A stretch of DNA of 64,000 nucleotides, from contig CM041084.1 of assembly GCA_023079485.1 (NCBI GenBank), positions 62,839,709 through 62,903,708 on the forward strand, given 5' to 3'. A program made the position numbers and the translations under genes. Origin of the DNA: Archilochus colubris. Taxonomy: Eukaryota; Chordata; Aves; Apodiformes; Trochilidae. Shown here in pieces: positions 47,295 through 60,800 of the stretch; the stretch's first letter is position 1; every line of letters starts with the position of its first letter. The notes beneath the pieces were generated by a model, which had not been told where the DNA came from, did not search any database, and saw only the letters and a list, made by a program, of their open reading frames with translations.

Positions 47295-47598
47295 AAAAAG
47301 AGAGGGGCTTTTCACCAGAGAGTGTAGTGATAGGACAAGGGGCAATGGTTTTAAACTGAAAAAGGGTAGATTTAGGGTTAGATATTAGGAAAAAATTCTT
47401 CATTATGAGGGCAGTAAGAACTGGAAGAGATTGCCTGGGAAGTTTGTTGATGCCCCCTCCCTGGAAGTGTTTAAGGCCACGCTGGACCAGGCCTTGTGCT
47501 ACCTGGTCTAGTGGGACGTGTCCCTGTCCATGCAGACGGGATGGATCTTGATAATCTTTGAGGTCCCTTCCAACCCTAACCATTCCATGATCCTGGAG
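47295..47598 (+). mobile_element. CR1 LINE, 3' fragment
   Basis: About 300 bases of CR1 3' sequence: GGGGCTTTTCACCAG, GTGATAGGACAAGGGGCAAT, TTAGATATTAGGAAAAAATT, CCTGGAAGTGTTTAAGGCC, and the end GAGGTCCCTTCCAACCC-TAACCATTCCATGATCC. The terminal repeat is reduced to degenerate ATTCCATG/ATCC. It is in plus orientation, antisense to ATXN1 like the other two copies. It resembles the 3' portion of the copy at 17771-18628 and is probably from a related subfamily. No coding potential remains. Confidence 0.93.
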
Positions 47599-50500
47599 AG
47601 CTGCCATCCTTTTGGAGGCTCCAGCAGACACATCCCAGCCAAGATGCCGGGGAGCAGGAGATGCCTGCAATGAACCAGCCCCCATACCCCATCTCTTCCC
47701 TTTCAGGGATGTTTCAGGGGGATCTCATCTTAGAAAATGGCTTTTCTTGGGAAGACAGAGGTGGAGGGGAGCAGTCCTGCCAGCCCAGCTGGAAACTATT
47801 AAGCAGCTCCTTCATAGGATGCTCCCACAGCAGAAGCAATGGGTTAGGACCAACATTTTTGTTGCATGCTGTGTATAGGAATGCCAACTACTCATAAGCA
47901 CTTTGTTGACTTTACCATCATAGATCACTTCAGCAGATGAGAATTACACTCACCATCTGATGGAGATCCACATAGATCTGTAAACTTCACCCCGACACAT
48001 TACACCATAGCTAAAATTTCACCAACAAACGTGCTGGCTTCAAAAGACCCCAAATCAATCAGCTAGTCTTTTCCCAAGATTATTAAGAACAAGTATCATA
48101 GCACTGATGTTGTACTCATCTATCAAAAAACCATGACTCATTATGGTGAGCACCCGACACCCCAACTAGTGCACAGCAGGGCTTCCTGACTCCCTTGGGT
48201 TGAGCTGACAATTAAGTAGTCATCACCCTGCTACCTCCACGCTGCCTCTCTGCGCAGTGTCCAAGCATGGCAGAGTTGGTCTTGGCTTCCTCCTGACTCC
48301 TGCCTGCTCTTCAACCCAGGCAGGTAGCTGTCTACCACAGGAAATGAGGAGAAAGATGATGGTTCCAAAGAAGTGTGGTGGTGATTATTCAGTGCTTCCA
48401 GTGCTCCCTTAGCCCACGTGGAGCTCCTTTAAATAACCTCCTTTCACAGCTCGTCGCTCCATGACACACCCACAGGATTCAAAATCAGATTTTTGGGATG
48501 GGTAAACCCTCTTAGTTCCTTGGACTTCTCCCTTCATCTCTATTCCCGATCTATGTGCCTGATTCTTAGCATTTTTATAGCTGCCCACAAATACAGACTC
48601 AAATGGTACACCAAAAAATGCAGATCAGATCAGCTTCACTGCAAGTCCCTGCGCAGACAAGCCCAGATAGTCTCTCCCAGTGCTATAAAGTTTGCAGAGC
48701 TGCTTTATATATCCCTTCCCTTCAGAACACAGATTGGCTCAGTGAGGTGGTATATACACATTACTCTGTATACTGTGTATGTGTGAACATATGTTTGATA
48801 GCTAGATCACTCTATTCCAATACATAAAACTGCATATACACTTGTTCTTTTAAAACCTTGCTGCTGCAGACTTTAGTAGAGGCTCCCTCCAGGAATCTCA
48901 CATCTCTCTGCCCCTCTCAGATTTTCCTCCAGCCACCAGCAGGACTTCGGCAGACCAACGATGCTGCGAGCATCAGCCAGAGGGGGCTGCAAGAGTGTGT
49001 TGTGAGATGCAGGCACCTCGAAAGGCTGAGCCTGCCGACTGTGCTAGAGGCTTTTCTCGCTTGCGTAAATCATTTCTTGAAATAATAACGCTTAAAATAG
49101 TTCTGCAAGTCTCCAGGTTTCTCACTTCTTTATGCACGCAGAATTAGGCAGCTGGGAGTGAACACTATACATGTGTACACTGGTCAGGTAGTAGTGCTGG
49201 ATACCTGTGACAGAGACCATATGGACCTTGGCTGGGTTCTGAGGCCGCCAAACTCATGGAGATGCTGCTGCTGGGTGTTTGCTTGCCAAGTCACATCACC
49301 TAGAGCTTGTTAGTGTGCTCTCTGTTGTTCAGTGGTTTCTAATCCAGCTAGATGTTAACAGTGAAGAAAGAGGCCAGACTTCTTGGGATAATGCATTTGA
49401 TAGTGATAAAAATGTTTCCATGGAGCTTTACAGCAAAACAAAAATTGCTGCCCTTTATCTGATGTGCACACATTTCATGCTTGCAATATGTCTAAAGTGA
49501 TTTTATGACTAAATCCTGGGAAAAATGCAAAGAATGCTTGGCTAGAAGCATACTTTTCCAGCAAAAACACAACATGGCTTATTAACTGCGGCACTTGGAG
49601 AAGGCTATTCAACATGAAGTGCATTTTTTTAGCTCAAGACTGAAAACATGTGTTCAGATATACGTTTTCTTTGGCTTCAGGCACTAATTTGACTGACTAC
49701 ATTAGAGGGGTCTCCAAGCCCTTTTAGCACACGCTAGCTTCAGTACAAATGAAGTGGTATTCTATTAAACATGCCGGGGTATTGCAGCTGACGGCAAGGT
49801 TAAAACCTCCTGACTTTTTCAGAATATATTAAATGGAAATAATGGAAACAAAAAGCTCCATTAGGTTCCTCGTTAGGATTTCTGAAGTTGCTGATCAGCA
49901 ACCCCTGTTATGGCAACACTTTTCAAAGTCACTGCAAGAAATGTTAATTGTGGTGATGGCAGGGTGGAGACGATGCACAATGAGCTGCGGGAGCAGTACT
50001 ATTAGTGTTACCGTGAGAACACATTATGCCATTTCCATTCTATCTTTGAATTCTGGTGGGTGTAGGGTGATGTGACTCTGAATGATGTCAGATTACCCAG
50101 CCTACATTTTTCTTGGAAAGAAGCTCCTTCCTCCACTCCTCTAGCAGGAGGGCTTGTAAAGACCGTGCTTAGGAAATTTCAGCTTCATCAGACTCTGAAA
50201 TGATCCCCGTGCTATCTGGAATTTCTTTAATCGGACAACTGGAAGGCGTACGCTGCTTGAATACCTGGAAACATCAGAATATGCTCCCCTGGGCTCACGA
50301 AATGGTGAGCAGCGACAACAAAGGGTGGTTTTCTAGACTAATCCCCAGGAAACAGGACTTCACTCTCCCCAATGTGGGCTGAAATCCAGACCATCTCGGG
50401 TACATTTGTAAGCAGGTCACAATGTCACTCCTCTTCTCTGCCATTAAAATACTAATTGTAAAAGCTTTTGTCTCTAATCTGCAGCTAACAAACCGGCAAA

Positions 50501-50836
50501 GCTGCACAAAGGGTGCAACTCAGTCCAACAATGCCTGAAGGGCACACTATCTCCACAGCATGAAACTAAAGATATGTGAAACTGCCCAAGATAGAGCTTG
50601 TCAGGAAATGCAATCAAACACTGAGTTTTTGCTTTGAAACAGACGTGGATTCGCATCTCTCTGCTCCCTCCTCCCTTTCCCACAGAAATCTCTGCAGCAG
50701 AGGGGTGTGTGGGGCAGCAGGACCAGCACAGCACACCAAACCAGGGCTGTGCACACAGCATCCCCGAGGTTGGCAAGAAGCTGGTATCTCCTAAGAAGCA
50801 CCATTAGACACAAAAAAAAGAGCGAGCAAACTTTCA

Positions 50837-50859
50837 ACACACACACACACACACACACA
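50837..50859. repeat. CA microsatellite
   Basis: An uninterrupted (AC)n array of about eleven units. Confidence 0.92.
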
Positions 50860-52948
50860 GAGGCTGCAGGACAGGTGGCTGAGCCATGAGGATTACTTGC
50901 TTTAGGTTTGCTTTCTTCCATGTTGGGGAGCAACTCCACTAAAACTCAAACCAGTATAAACCATCTGGCAACAAATCAGAATCAAGCTCAGAAAGAGAAC
51001 AAACTTCAAACTCTGCTAATTGCTGCTGCTGCTGAACTCGCACGGTACAGAGTCAGGATGAATTACAAAGATCATCTCCTTTCATGCAAAAATCACTTGC
51101 ACAACACTGCTCTCCTCTTCATACCATGTCAAGCGAGCTCCCAGTGATACTAAATGGAAGTGAAGATCTGCTGATTCTACAGCTATGAGATGGTGCCTAC
51201 ATTAATAATTTCACCTCCAGCTTTTTAAATGCTTAAAAAAGCCCCCTCTCTCAATGAAAACAGGAACTGCACATGCCATCTTCAGAAGCACTTGCTTCAT
51301 TCCGCAAGTAAATACAGGAATTAAATTATTCTTTTCCCAACAGAAAATTAAGATGCAGTGTTGCTTTTTTTTTCCTTGGGCTAAGGCAAAAAAAAAACCC
51401 CAACAATCTGAAATCCAGAATTTTTAAACTTTTTAAAAAGTCTTTCCAATGTGTACTGAAGCTTTAAAAATTAATTCTTAAAATTGCTGGGGAAAAAAAA
51501 GGGTGGGGGAGAAGTAATTTTGCAGGTTTTGACAAATCTTCCTGCACACATATATAAGCACACATATACAAGCTGTTCTATTAGAACAGTCATGTAGACA
51601 GGGAAAGGAGCCTGTCTCCACAGAAATCCCAGTTATGCAACTGGAAGGTAAAAGTACCATCTTCAGCTGTACCAGGAAATGCAAAACTCCTCAGCTCTTT
51701 TCACAAATCTGAATATTTAAACGTGATGGGAAAGTAAGAGTAACACCATCTTGTTTGAGGTGAGTCTGCTGTAAATTACAGCTGCATTAATGTGTGTGAA
51801 TGTAAAAGGCAAAGACTGTTTATAATATACTGAAACATGTATTTTTACTCATAACAGGACCAGAGTGTGGGGTTTCCCCTCTGCTGAATCCACCCCTCAC
51901 AATCATCCATTGGCTTCTCACATTTCTTCCTGCTTCTCCTATAACCTTTTGGTGCCTGCTCTTCACTCTTGAAATACAGTTACTGCTGAACCATCTATAT
52001 CTCATCCAAGATGCTCGTCTCACACTTGGCACAGCTGATGAGTTTTAAAGGGAGCTGCTGCCACGTGAGGTTGTTTGCTTTACACTTAGTGCCACCTCAT
52101 CCATGTCAGTGTTCCATTTACCTTTATAGTTACAACCCAGACTTGCTGATATGCTGTCCACAAATGTCAGGCCAACCTCTGAATAGTCTGTTGGTTCACT
52201 TCCTCTGACTCTTAAATCTGAGAGAGAATCTCTAGGAGAATATTTTGCTGACCCACTGCAATTTTTCTGGTGCTTCTTAATTTTTGTATGTTTGCCCTCA
52301 TCTACAAAACAGCACTTTGCGTATTATAGTTTGTTAGTAAGACATCAGACAAATTTTCTCCAAGCATCCTCCTTAGTCCTTTATACCTCTCTATTTTAAG
52401 CAGCTTTTGGCTGAGTTGTTAGACTGACAACTCTGGAGACCAGGGTGTTTCAGGGAGAGGAGCCAAGCACACCTCCCCTCCTCTACCAGATTCTAAGGGA
52501 AAGCTTTCTAACCTCTTTGCTGTACTATAAGAAACTGCACCCTCTTTCAGTCTGTTTGAGTCACTAAAATGTCCCTTTTCACCAATCTGATGTGCTGGGC
52601 AGGTACAAGACCAAATAAGCCCACACAATCCCTTTGAAGGACCAGGACTCAAAATCCCTGACCTAGAGGCATGAGTTACACTGGTGAAGGGGTTGATCTG
52701 CACGTCTATACATTTCCATACCTCTGCAGACAATTAGCAGGGGCAGTCGTCCAAGGCAACATGTCTGTGCAGGAAGGCTTCAACAGAGAGCCACAGGGAT
52801 CCTGGAAACACAAACTCCTCTGCTGATGGCCAGGGCAAGGTAGAGCCTCCCCAGCTGTCAGTCCAAGCAGTGAGAGCAGCTGAGTCACGTCTGCACAGCC
52901 AAGATGCCCAGGTGAGAGTCCTGATGAGCATCTTGCTTCCCACCCCCT

Positions 52949-52960
52949 CCCCCCCCCCCC
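52949..52960. repeat. C12 homopolymer
   Basis: Twelve consecutive C bases at the end of a C-rich stretch. Confidence 0.9.
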
Positions 52961-55900
52961 TCTATGGGCAGCACCCTCTGTTTTTCTATTGAAAAGGAAA
53001 AAAATCAGGATCTCAACCTTCCAGTTCTGGTGTCAGTGCCAAAAGCCAAAATCCTTGTCCAGTCCCTTAGAGAGAAGAAGGGGGCACTAAAGGAGTGAGA
53101 AGGTCAGCAGTAATGGGAAGCCACCATGCAGAAAGCCTCCAAAACCACACTTACCAGTTAAATGTTTTCTCAACCAAAGTAACTAGTTTCACTGAGCAAA
53201 CAAAAGTACTGCCATACCTTAAAAACATCCACTCATTCAGAGATGAACAGGCTAGTTTCTTAAGAGAAAGTTGAGCATGTGCCACAAAAATGTCATACCA
53301 TAACCTCTACAATGGCTGCTGAGGAAGGCATCACTGCAGTTGATTCCTAAGGTTAAAATTAGTTCACCAAAAGATGAGGAAGACAGGCATTTCATGGATT
53401 GTTCTTTAGTGATCTAACTGTAATGACAGACAGGACCATTTAAAAACTATCTCAGAACCTGAGTCTAGTAGGACTCCTCAAAAAAAAGCTCAAGAAAACA
53501 GAAAGAGGATCATATTTTCTGTTGAATTCTACAGGAGTTAATAAAAAACCAGCTCCTGTTTCTACTCTTCTTTACCATTGCTGCAATTGAGCTGGTTCTT
53601 GGCTTCACTATGAATTTTAAAATCAAATAAAAAGCAAAGAACAATTCACATGGCCAAAAAAAAAAAATCCACTACTTTCCTCCCAGATCTAAAACATAGG
53701 CTTTAATTCAAAAGGTTCCAAATAATTTTTGAACCAGTTTTGTTTTCTACAAGCATACACTCAGGAAGATACAATGCTGTCTGAGAGATGACCCCAACTG
53801 CTCCTTTGAAACAGGCTTACCAACAATGAAAACAACAAAAGCACATTAACAAGCAGAAGCACGGTTCATTATTTGGAGGCATTACTCAGTGTCGATAAAC
53901 TGATAAAAAAATGAGTACCTCAGGCAACCAAAGCACAGAGTATTATTAAGTGACAAATTAAACCTTTAAAACCTTGATTTTCAGGCCAAAACCTCTTTTG
54001 GGGTTGTAGAAACCAGCCAACCTGCCAGCAGCAAACTAAGATGTGCACAGTGACGAACTGCTACACTGGTTCACCAACATCCATCACATAAATTGATTAA
54101 ATACAGTCTATCAGTCAGTTAATATAGGAGATATAAAGCCATTGTAATAGAATATAGTTATCAGGATCAATACTTCCTGCAAACGAAGTAAATGTTTTGA
54201 CAACACCTTGACATATATTTCTCTCCAGCACCCCATCCATGTCCTCATACTCAGGTGGCAGTGCGAAATCATTAACCTTGCTTTTCAGTGACTCTGAAAA
54301 CCATGCAAAACCCAGCTGTGACAGCCAAGCCTGTATGAAGCCACACAAATCCTATTCTGCACCCAGGGGGCTCTCGGAGAGTAAAAACACTGTTCCAAAA
54401 CACCAGAGAGCCACAGATGCAGGATGCTGTCAGCCTGGTCCACACACGACAGCAGAGCTCTGCATCAGTGACACGTGTGCCCGTTCCCCTACCTTCTCAA
54501 CACAAAGCATCTGAGGATGCAACCCCTGCAAGCTCCAGGTGAAACGCCATCTCATTATCAGACTTTTCTCCCTCTAGAATTTCACAGCACAGACTTGACC
54601 TGAAGGAAGTGATAGGAAGGAGAGAACTTTATCTCAGTTTATCCATGGAGCAGCGAAGAGTAAAAAGCAATCCAAAGCCCTGCAGCCACAGAAGTGTGGG
54701 GAGGGGAAAGTAAATTATTTCCTTTCCACGTCATACCTTTCAAGAGAAGCTTGTGGTAGGGAAAAAACACGGCGGATATGGTGCTGCAAACATAAGCGAT
54801 ATAAAAAAATTCTAAAGGCTTATTAGAAAAAAACCCCAACCAAACAACTCTCGTTTTCCTCATGCATGCTGTAGCTTTCTAGCCACGTACTGGAAAATTA
54901 GCTTCATGTCCAAAGAAGACCTAACCGTGGAGACCAAGCCCCTACATGAAAAGTGGAATTTAAGAACTTATGACTTGCTTGGATCCAGCAGAAAAGTGAA
55001 TGAGTAAAACAGGCCTGTTCTGCTCAGTCATTCTCACTTGTAATGTCTCTGTGCAGCTTGCCAACAGCTCTTCCTCAGCCTTCCAGAACAGCCCGATGAG
55101 CCTGTTCCAAGTGAAGTATAAAAAAGTTCATCACTAGTTAGTTTTACAGTAAGGCAACTTCTGCTCTCTCTTCTTCTCATAAGTTTTGTTGGTTTTTTTT
55201 TTAACAAGTACAACAAGCAGAGACAGTGACAGGACTGAAAACTGAACAGAGAGGGATTTTTGTGTTTCTACTACACAGGAAATCTCTGTTCAAATATATG
55301 CTACAATACAGCACTCTCAAAAATCACTTTGTGATTTTCAGTCATTGCCGGTGTTGGTTGTTGTTTCCCACCCTCACGCAGGGATGGGGGAACAGATACC
55401 TCGAAGGTGATGCTCAGATCCCTCCCCTATACAGGACCTCTCCTGTGCCATTATTTGCAGAGCTCTGCTGTTGTTCAATCTGGTTCAAATGGCTCGAGAA
55501 ACGTGGCTTCCACCCCTTCCCGACGGGGATTATTTCACGGTCTAACAGATCTTACTAGCTGGAAGTGTTTCTGGATTTCAGCCTACATTCCCAGTGCTGA
55601 GTTTTATCCCATTACTCCTAGTAATACTGCTTGGACCACCCAAAACAATTATTTTCCAAATTTGGATATTTATACTCCTCGTGTGCAGCACTGGTAGTTT
55701 TAAATCACCCTGTTCCCTCACCCTCTTTCTTTCTCATTCAGACAAACTGCACGTATTTAATTCCTAATCTTTCTTCTCTTCTCGAGTCCATTAATCACAT
55801 TTGTTGCAACTGTCTGAATTCCCTGCAATTTGCCCACGTCTTTCTGGTAATGACAGACCCACACATTTACGAACTTTGTATCTCCTAAAGTTCTGTGTGA

Positions 55901-57630
55901 TAAAAGACTAATTCACACACACACAGAAACACACCAGACGTTTTCCAAATTCATTCTTTTTATAGGAAGACCTTAGACTCTTTCAGGCAGGAAGCAAAAT
56001 GCATTTGTCTTTTTAAGTCCTCTAACAGAGGTGAAAAAGTAACATACTGTACTTTTTTTCAGATAAGAAACTGCTTGACTCCCAACTGTTTTCAACGATT
56101 GCTCGTTTTGCCTTGCAACAGCTGTGTTATTTACTGATGCCTTCCTCTTCCAGTTCTTTACGGAAGCTCCCATGGAAACTTCACGTTTTGGTTTTAAGAA
56201 ATTATTCGATTCAACTTCCATGAGTGGTTAAGAGCCCCCTATGCCTGTCTCTCATCCTCTCCTTTAACTCCTTTTCGATATAAAAGCTGGACAGAGAGAC
56301 AGGTCACTGATAGGACAACAGGGAAGCCAAATCAGACATTCCTCTTCCTTAGCATTTTAGAACTCCAGGTTGCTGCTGGACGACAAAATAACACAGGGAA
56401 GCAAAAGTTGCCTTTGGACTGCTAGGCAAAACTTCTGTCACCTTGATATGGAAGAACATCATTGTTCCACCAGAGGCTCTGGGCTGAACTTGGGAAGTAT
56501 ATAACTGATCTCTGTGCAGCTGCTAGAGTCTCCCAAAACAGGCTTTTATATATCATGTATACTTTAACACTTTTAACCCTGAATACTTTAAAGGCTATTT
56601 AATGACTACCGACCACTGTGGAAGATTAACCTCCTAGCTATAGTTTGAGGACAGATATACAATTAAAACCCTGATATTGCAGACAGCTATGTATATGTGA
56701 AAAAAACAGGGGAAAAGAGCACATATCACATCCAAATGCGCTTTAAACTGAAGTCCTTGCAGGTTGATACCACTTACAGCAGGCAAGTTCTCTGCTCTAG
56801 AAGACAACTGTTACTATCCAGCATTAGAAGTATTTTTTTTCTTTTCAAATGACTAGAGCATTTTCATAGCAACAGAGTTGGAAAAACAAAGAAAAAAAAA
56901 GTATGCTCAAATAGCCACTGAAAACTATAGTATTTATTTCCCTTTTCTAGTTTATTTGAATGCTTATACTACCCAACGCACATTTTAATTCAGAAGTTTA
57001 AAAAGTCACCCAAAACTCTTTTTCACTCTCATTTCAAACTAACAAAACATATTCATGCAAATCTCCTGAATATAAAGAGAAACTCTTAAAAGTCATTATG
57101 ACATTATTTGTACCCTGAAGCAAGTCATAATTTGCATGCATCCTGCCAAGGACTTTCTGTCAGAGCTAAAGTAATTATTAGGAAGTATGAAAGCAGGTGT
57201 CACTTCTGGCAAGTTGTAAGATGGCTTTATATTCTCAGTTGCAATGGGATAAAACTGATCCTTAAAAAGAGCATAGTAGGCTATTACTTTGCATCCAGTA
57301 TGTATGTGAAACGCAACGGTTCCTGCCTGTAGTTTTTTCCCTCTTTGGTATTCTAATTAAAGATTCAAACTCCTAAAAGCCAAAACTTAAAAAATATGAG
57401 CAAAATCAATCACATTTTGCATAGTTTCTCTTCGGTTTCATAACCAACTGTCAAGCCATCTGACCCTCATTTCCATGTGCTAGAAGGCAAGCAGCTGAAC
57501 TCACCTCCACCACAGTGAGACACACACTCTGTCCCTACTCACTCCCAGGTACAAACCTCCAGCTTCTTGGATGAATCTCTGCTACAGAACTTCAGGACAG
57601 AGGTGGCAGTGGTTGTTACGATTACAGAGC

Positions 57631-57880
57631 CATCATTTTCCAACTTGGGTGCCTCAGTTTAAATGCTGAACTCCATCTTTAGGCATCAACAAGCAGCTAT
57701 TGTTTCAAAGGTGCTGGGCACCCAGCATCCCCTACTTGTTTCTGTCAAACTTGCCAAAAAGAACATCTGCTTTTAATTAATTCACCAAAAGCTGCAGGTA
57801 CACAGGACCTTTGAAAGCCATCCCACTTAGTTCAGTCCCTAAATATAAATCCAGGTGCCTACCTCTAGGCAGTAAACTTT
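57631..57880. repeat. Possible ancient amniote palindromic repeat (MITE-like relic)
   Basis: Phrases such as CATTTTCCAACTTGGGTGCCT (57634 on; last base outside the quoted core), CATCTTTAGGCA, TTTCAAAGGTGCTGGGCACCC and CCCTAAATATAAATCCAGGTGCC recur in the same order in an old short repeat that I recall as abundant in turtles and crocodilians. GGTGCtggGCACC is itself a small hairpin, and the GGTGCC/GGCA phrases appear in both halves. The copy is degraded. Identification is from memory of the phrase pattern, so confidence is low. Confidence 0.3.
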
Positions 57881-60800
57881 AAAAATGCTGAAAAAGAAAA
57901 AGTATCTTTATGAAATAAATAGATATATATATATAAAAACACATGTAGACATACCCAAGGCCTTAAGATTCATGCTCCATACTTGACACATGACATGATG
58001 TAAAAAAAAGCAGATCTGATTCTGTAGGAAAGTAGCATTTCATGCTGTAACTGGAGTACGTACAACACTAATAATTAACATAATTATAATAAGGAAAGGC
58101 ATTCAGGGAAACTTTCTTCAAAAGTTGCTTCTCTTCCTTGGATAAGCAACCAAGAAAACCAACCCCCCAAAGTGGCTGTATTTATGCTAACACTTTAGGG
58201 AAACTGCAGATTTACTAGTGTATTTATTATGCAAGTTAATTTTATTTTTCTTTCATTCAGCCAGACACCCACATTCTTGACAGTGTAGAACTTGAAAAGA
58301 TCTTTTTCTTTTATTTAAAAACTGCAAATGGAAGAAAAATACAGGCTACCACCTGCCTCTGCAAATCTTTTGCATGTGCATTTGTGCTTCTGAGCATGAT
58401 GCAACTGACTGCTCTGTAAAGAATAATATTCAAACCCAGCAGCAATATTCCACTCTACAATAGAGCACTGACTCAAAAGGTAACATGACGATGCACGTCT
58501 GCATGTGCATAAAATGCTGTCCTGAGTCAAGGATCAGGGATGCTGTGCTGAAAGACCAAGAGGTACAGCTTGCTCCACTGAGTAAGCTGTTATACCCTTG
58601 CTGTCATTTCAGAACTTCTCCCATCACAAGCCCTGTTGGCCCAGTGACCATGTGGGGCCACCACTTCCCTGCCACACCACATCACCAGATCCGCTGCTGC
58701 CCCAGGCCTTGGCATGAGAGCTCTCCACAGCCAGGGCAGCACCAGAGAACTAGTACCATTGCTCTTCAGTGTGCAAATGTGATGCTGTGACTCTCTGCAC
58801 AGCTCACTCACAGGTAAGAAAAGGACCACCAGCACCTCCATGGTCACCCGAGCTCCAGCAGGCTGGCTATGGTGGGGTAGGTTATACCCCATACCTGCTC
58901 CAGCTGCATGTTTGAAAGAGGGTTCTGATCTTTGCAGAGAGACAGTTCTTCCCACTGCCCAGCAGAACCAGGCACGTCTTGCTGCCACTCACATCAAGGC
59001 AGGGAAGAAACACTGGAGGGAACACAGGAGGGAAACCTGACCTGGTGAAGCAGCCAAAGCCATCCCTGATGCTCCAGCAGCACACCCAGCAGACACTCCT
59101 CACACTGCCTATCAGTGCCTCCGGTGGTGCACACAGAAATGGGAGCCAGGCACAAAACCCAATCTATCACACTCCCTCTGCCTTCTGCAATAGGATCTGT
59201 CTCATGCACCCACCACGCCGTCCCACAGTGCAAGTGACCTGCCAGCAGCATAACGGGGCTATGGGGATGGTTCTAGGGGAAGAGAGGCTGGTACTACCTT
59301 GCTATACCAAGCAACTTCTTGACACAGTACATAGGTGAAGGTTGTATATAGGAGGATTTCTGCTCAGGCATGGAGGGCAGGATCCATCTCACCACCACCA
59401 GAGATGGCTCCTTCCCTTACTTCAGTTTGGACCCGCAGCTACAGCTCTTACTTTGCAGGAACCACAGTACAGCCCAATCAGATACTCTGCAACCTTATCA
59501 AATAACCACCTTATGGGCACACACCCACGCATCAGGCAAAGCACCAGGCACTGCAGATTGCCCATCTCACTTGGGAAGCAGTGTCTGGGATACTGGGCAG
59601 CTGATCTACCCTGGCTCATCTCCACCACTGAGAGCGAGGTCACTCCTCTTTACACACAGCTCTGTGGCCTCCAGCACAGCTCTGTCCAGAGAGACAGCTG
59701 AAGGGCCGGCAGTCCCCACCCAGTTGACTTTTCAGCAGAGACAGCCGTGCTCTGGCTTCTTGCAGGAAGGCTGGAAAGCAGCCACCTACCTCCACCCTGC
59801 TCCATCATGGCATCTCCAAGCTATAGGAGCTGGTTGGAAATTACAACATTTTGTTTTTCCTTTGACGTTCCCAAACTGAGCAAAAAAAAACCAACCCCAA
59901 CAGCAGAGTAGTAGGAAGAAGCAGAGAAGGACACTGCACATTTATTTGTCATAAATTATCCTGGGAGAGCCTTAGGCACAAGAAGCCTTCACTCATCAGA
60001 GCAGGTTTCTGCTGTGTATCAGAGCACTGCACTACACTTCATTAGGAGCATTAACTGGACACCAGCAGGAGATGAGTCTCTGCTACTCAGCCTCTCCACC
60101 CCTACTCGGATTCCATCAAAACATTCATCCTTGCACTGCTTTTGTTATCTCTTGGAAGGGGAAATATTTTTTTAGCGCACAGGATAGTTTGATACTTTAG
60201 GACCTAACAGGAAAGCCTCTACCCAAAACAAACGTGCTTCTGCTAAGAAAGTCTTTGCTGCTGAATACTCAGATGAAGCACAGGAGACCAAATTTGTGCA
60301 TACCAACTCAGACCTATGTCAGAGAGCAAACACATCTGCAGTGGGATGTGCTAATGCAAACTCTCATGATCTGGGTACCAGCAGTGCCCCAGGGAGCAGG
60401 GGGCTACAGGCTCAGAGAGGTGTTTCCTGGCACTGGCTCCTGAAGACTGGTAATTCTGTCTGGGAGGCAGCAGGACTTCAAAGAAGTTTCATTATTCCTG
60501 AATGGTTTCCTTGATGAAAAGTCTGCATGCCATGTGAGGAAACCAGAAAATGGTCCTACCAGTGTCCCACTAATGGGCTGTTACTGGGAGGCTGTGCAGC
60601 TCCTGTGGGGCCAAGCTGATGGCAAGAGCCCTGACACAAAGGGCGTGGCTGTGCCATTAAAAGCAAGGAGAAAGTACTTGGGAACAGCTGCTTTGATTTA
60701 CTCCAGAGAAAGAGCTCTCCAAAGAGGATTAGGATGGAAACTCGGCAGCATTTCGTGGGGAAAAAGGCGTCAAGCCATTAGGAAGAAGTGTTGATACCTG

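Larger units (their letters stand above)
47599..57630. other. Intronic sequence, no gene seen (about 10 kb)
   Basis: Unique-looking sequence with no recognisable exon. Landmarks are a CA microsatellite at 50837-50859 and a C12 run at 52949-52960. Confidence 0.6.

Noticed and set aside
47188..47685. A 165-codon minus-strand ORF
   Set aside because: It is antisense to the CR1 fragment at 47295-47598.
59370..59879. A 169-codon plus-strand ORF in a GC-richer intronic stretch
   Set aside because: No conserved motif, and overlapping ORFs of similar size on the other frames and strand point to composition rather than coding.
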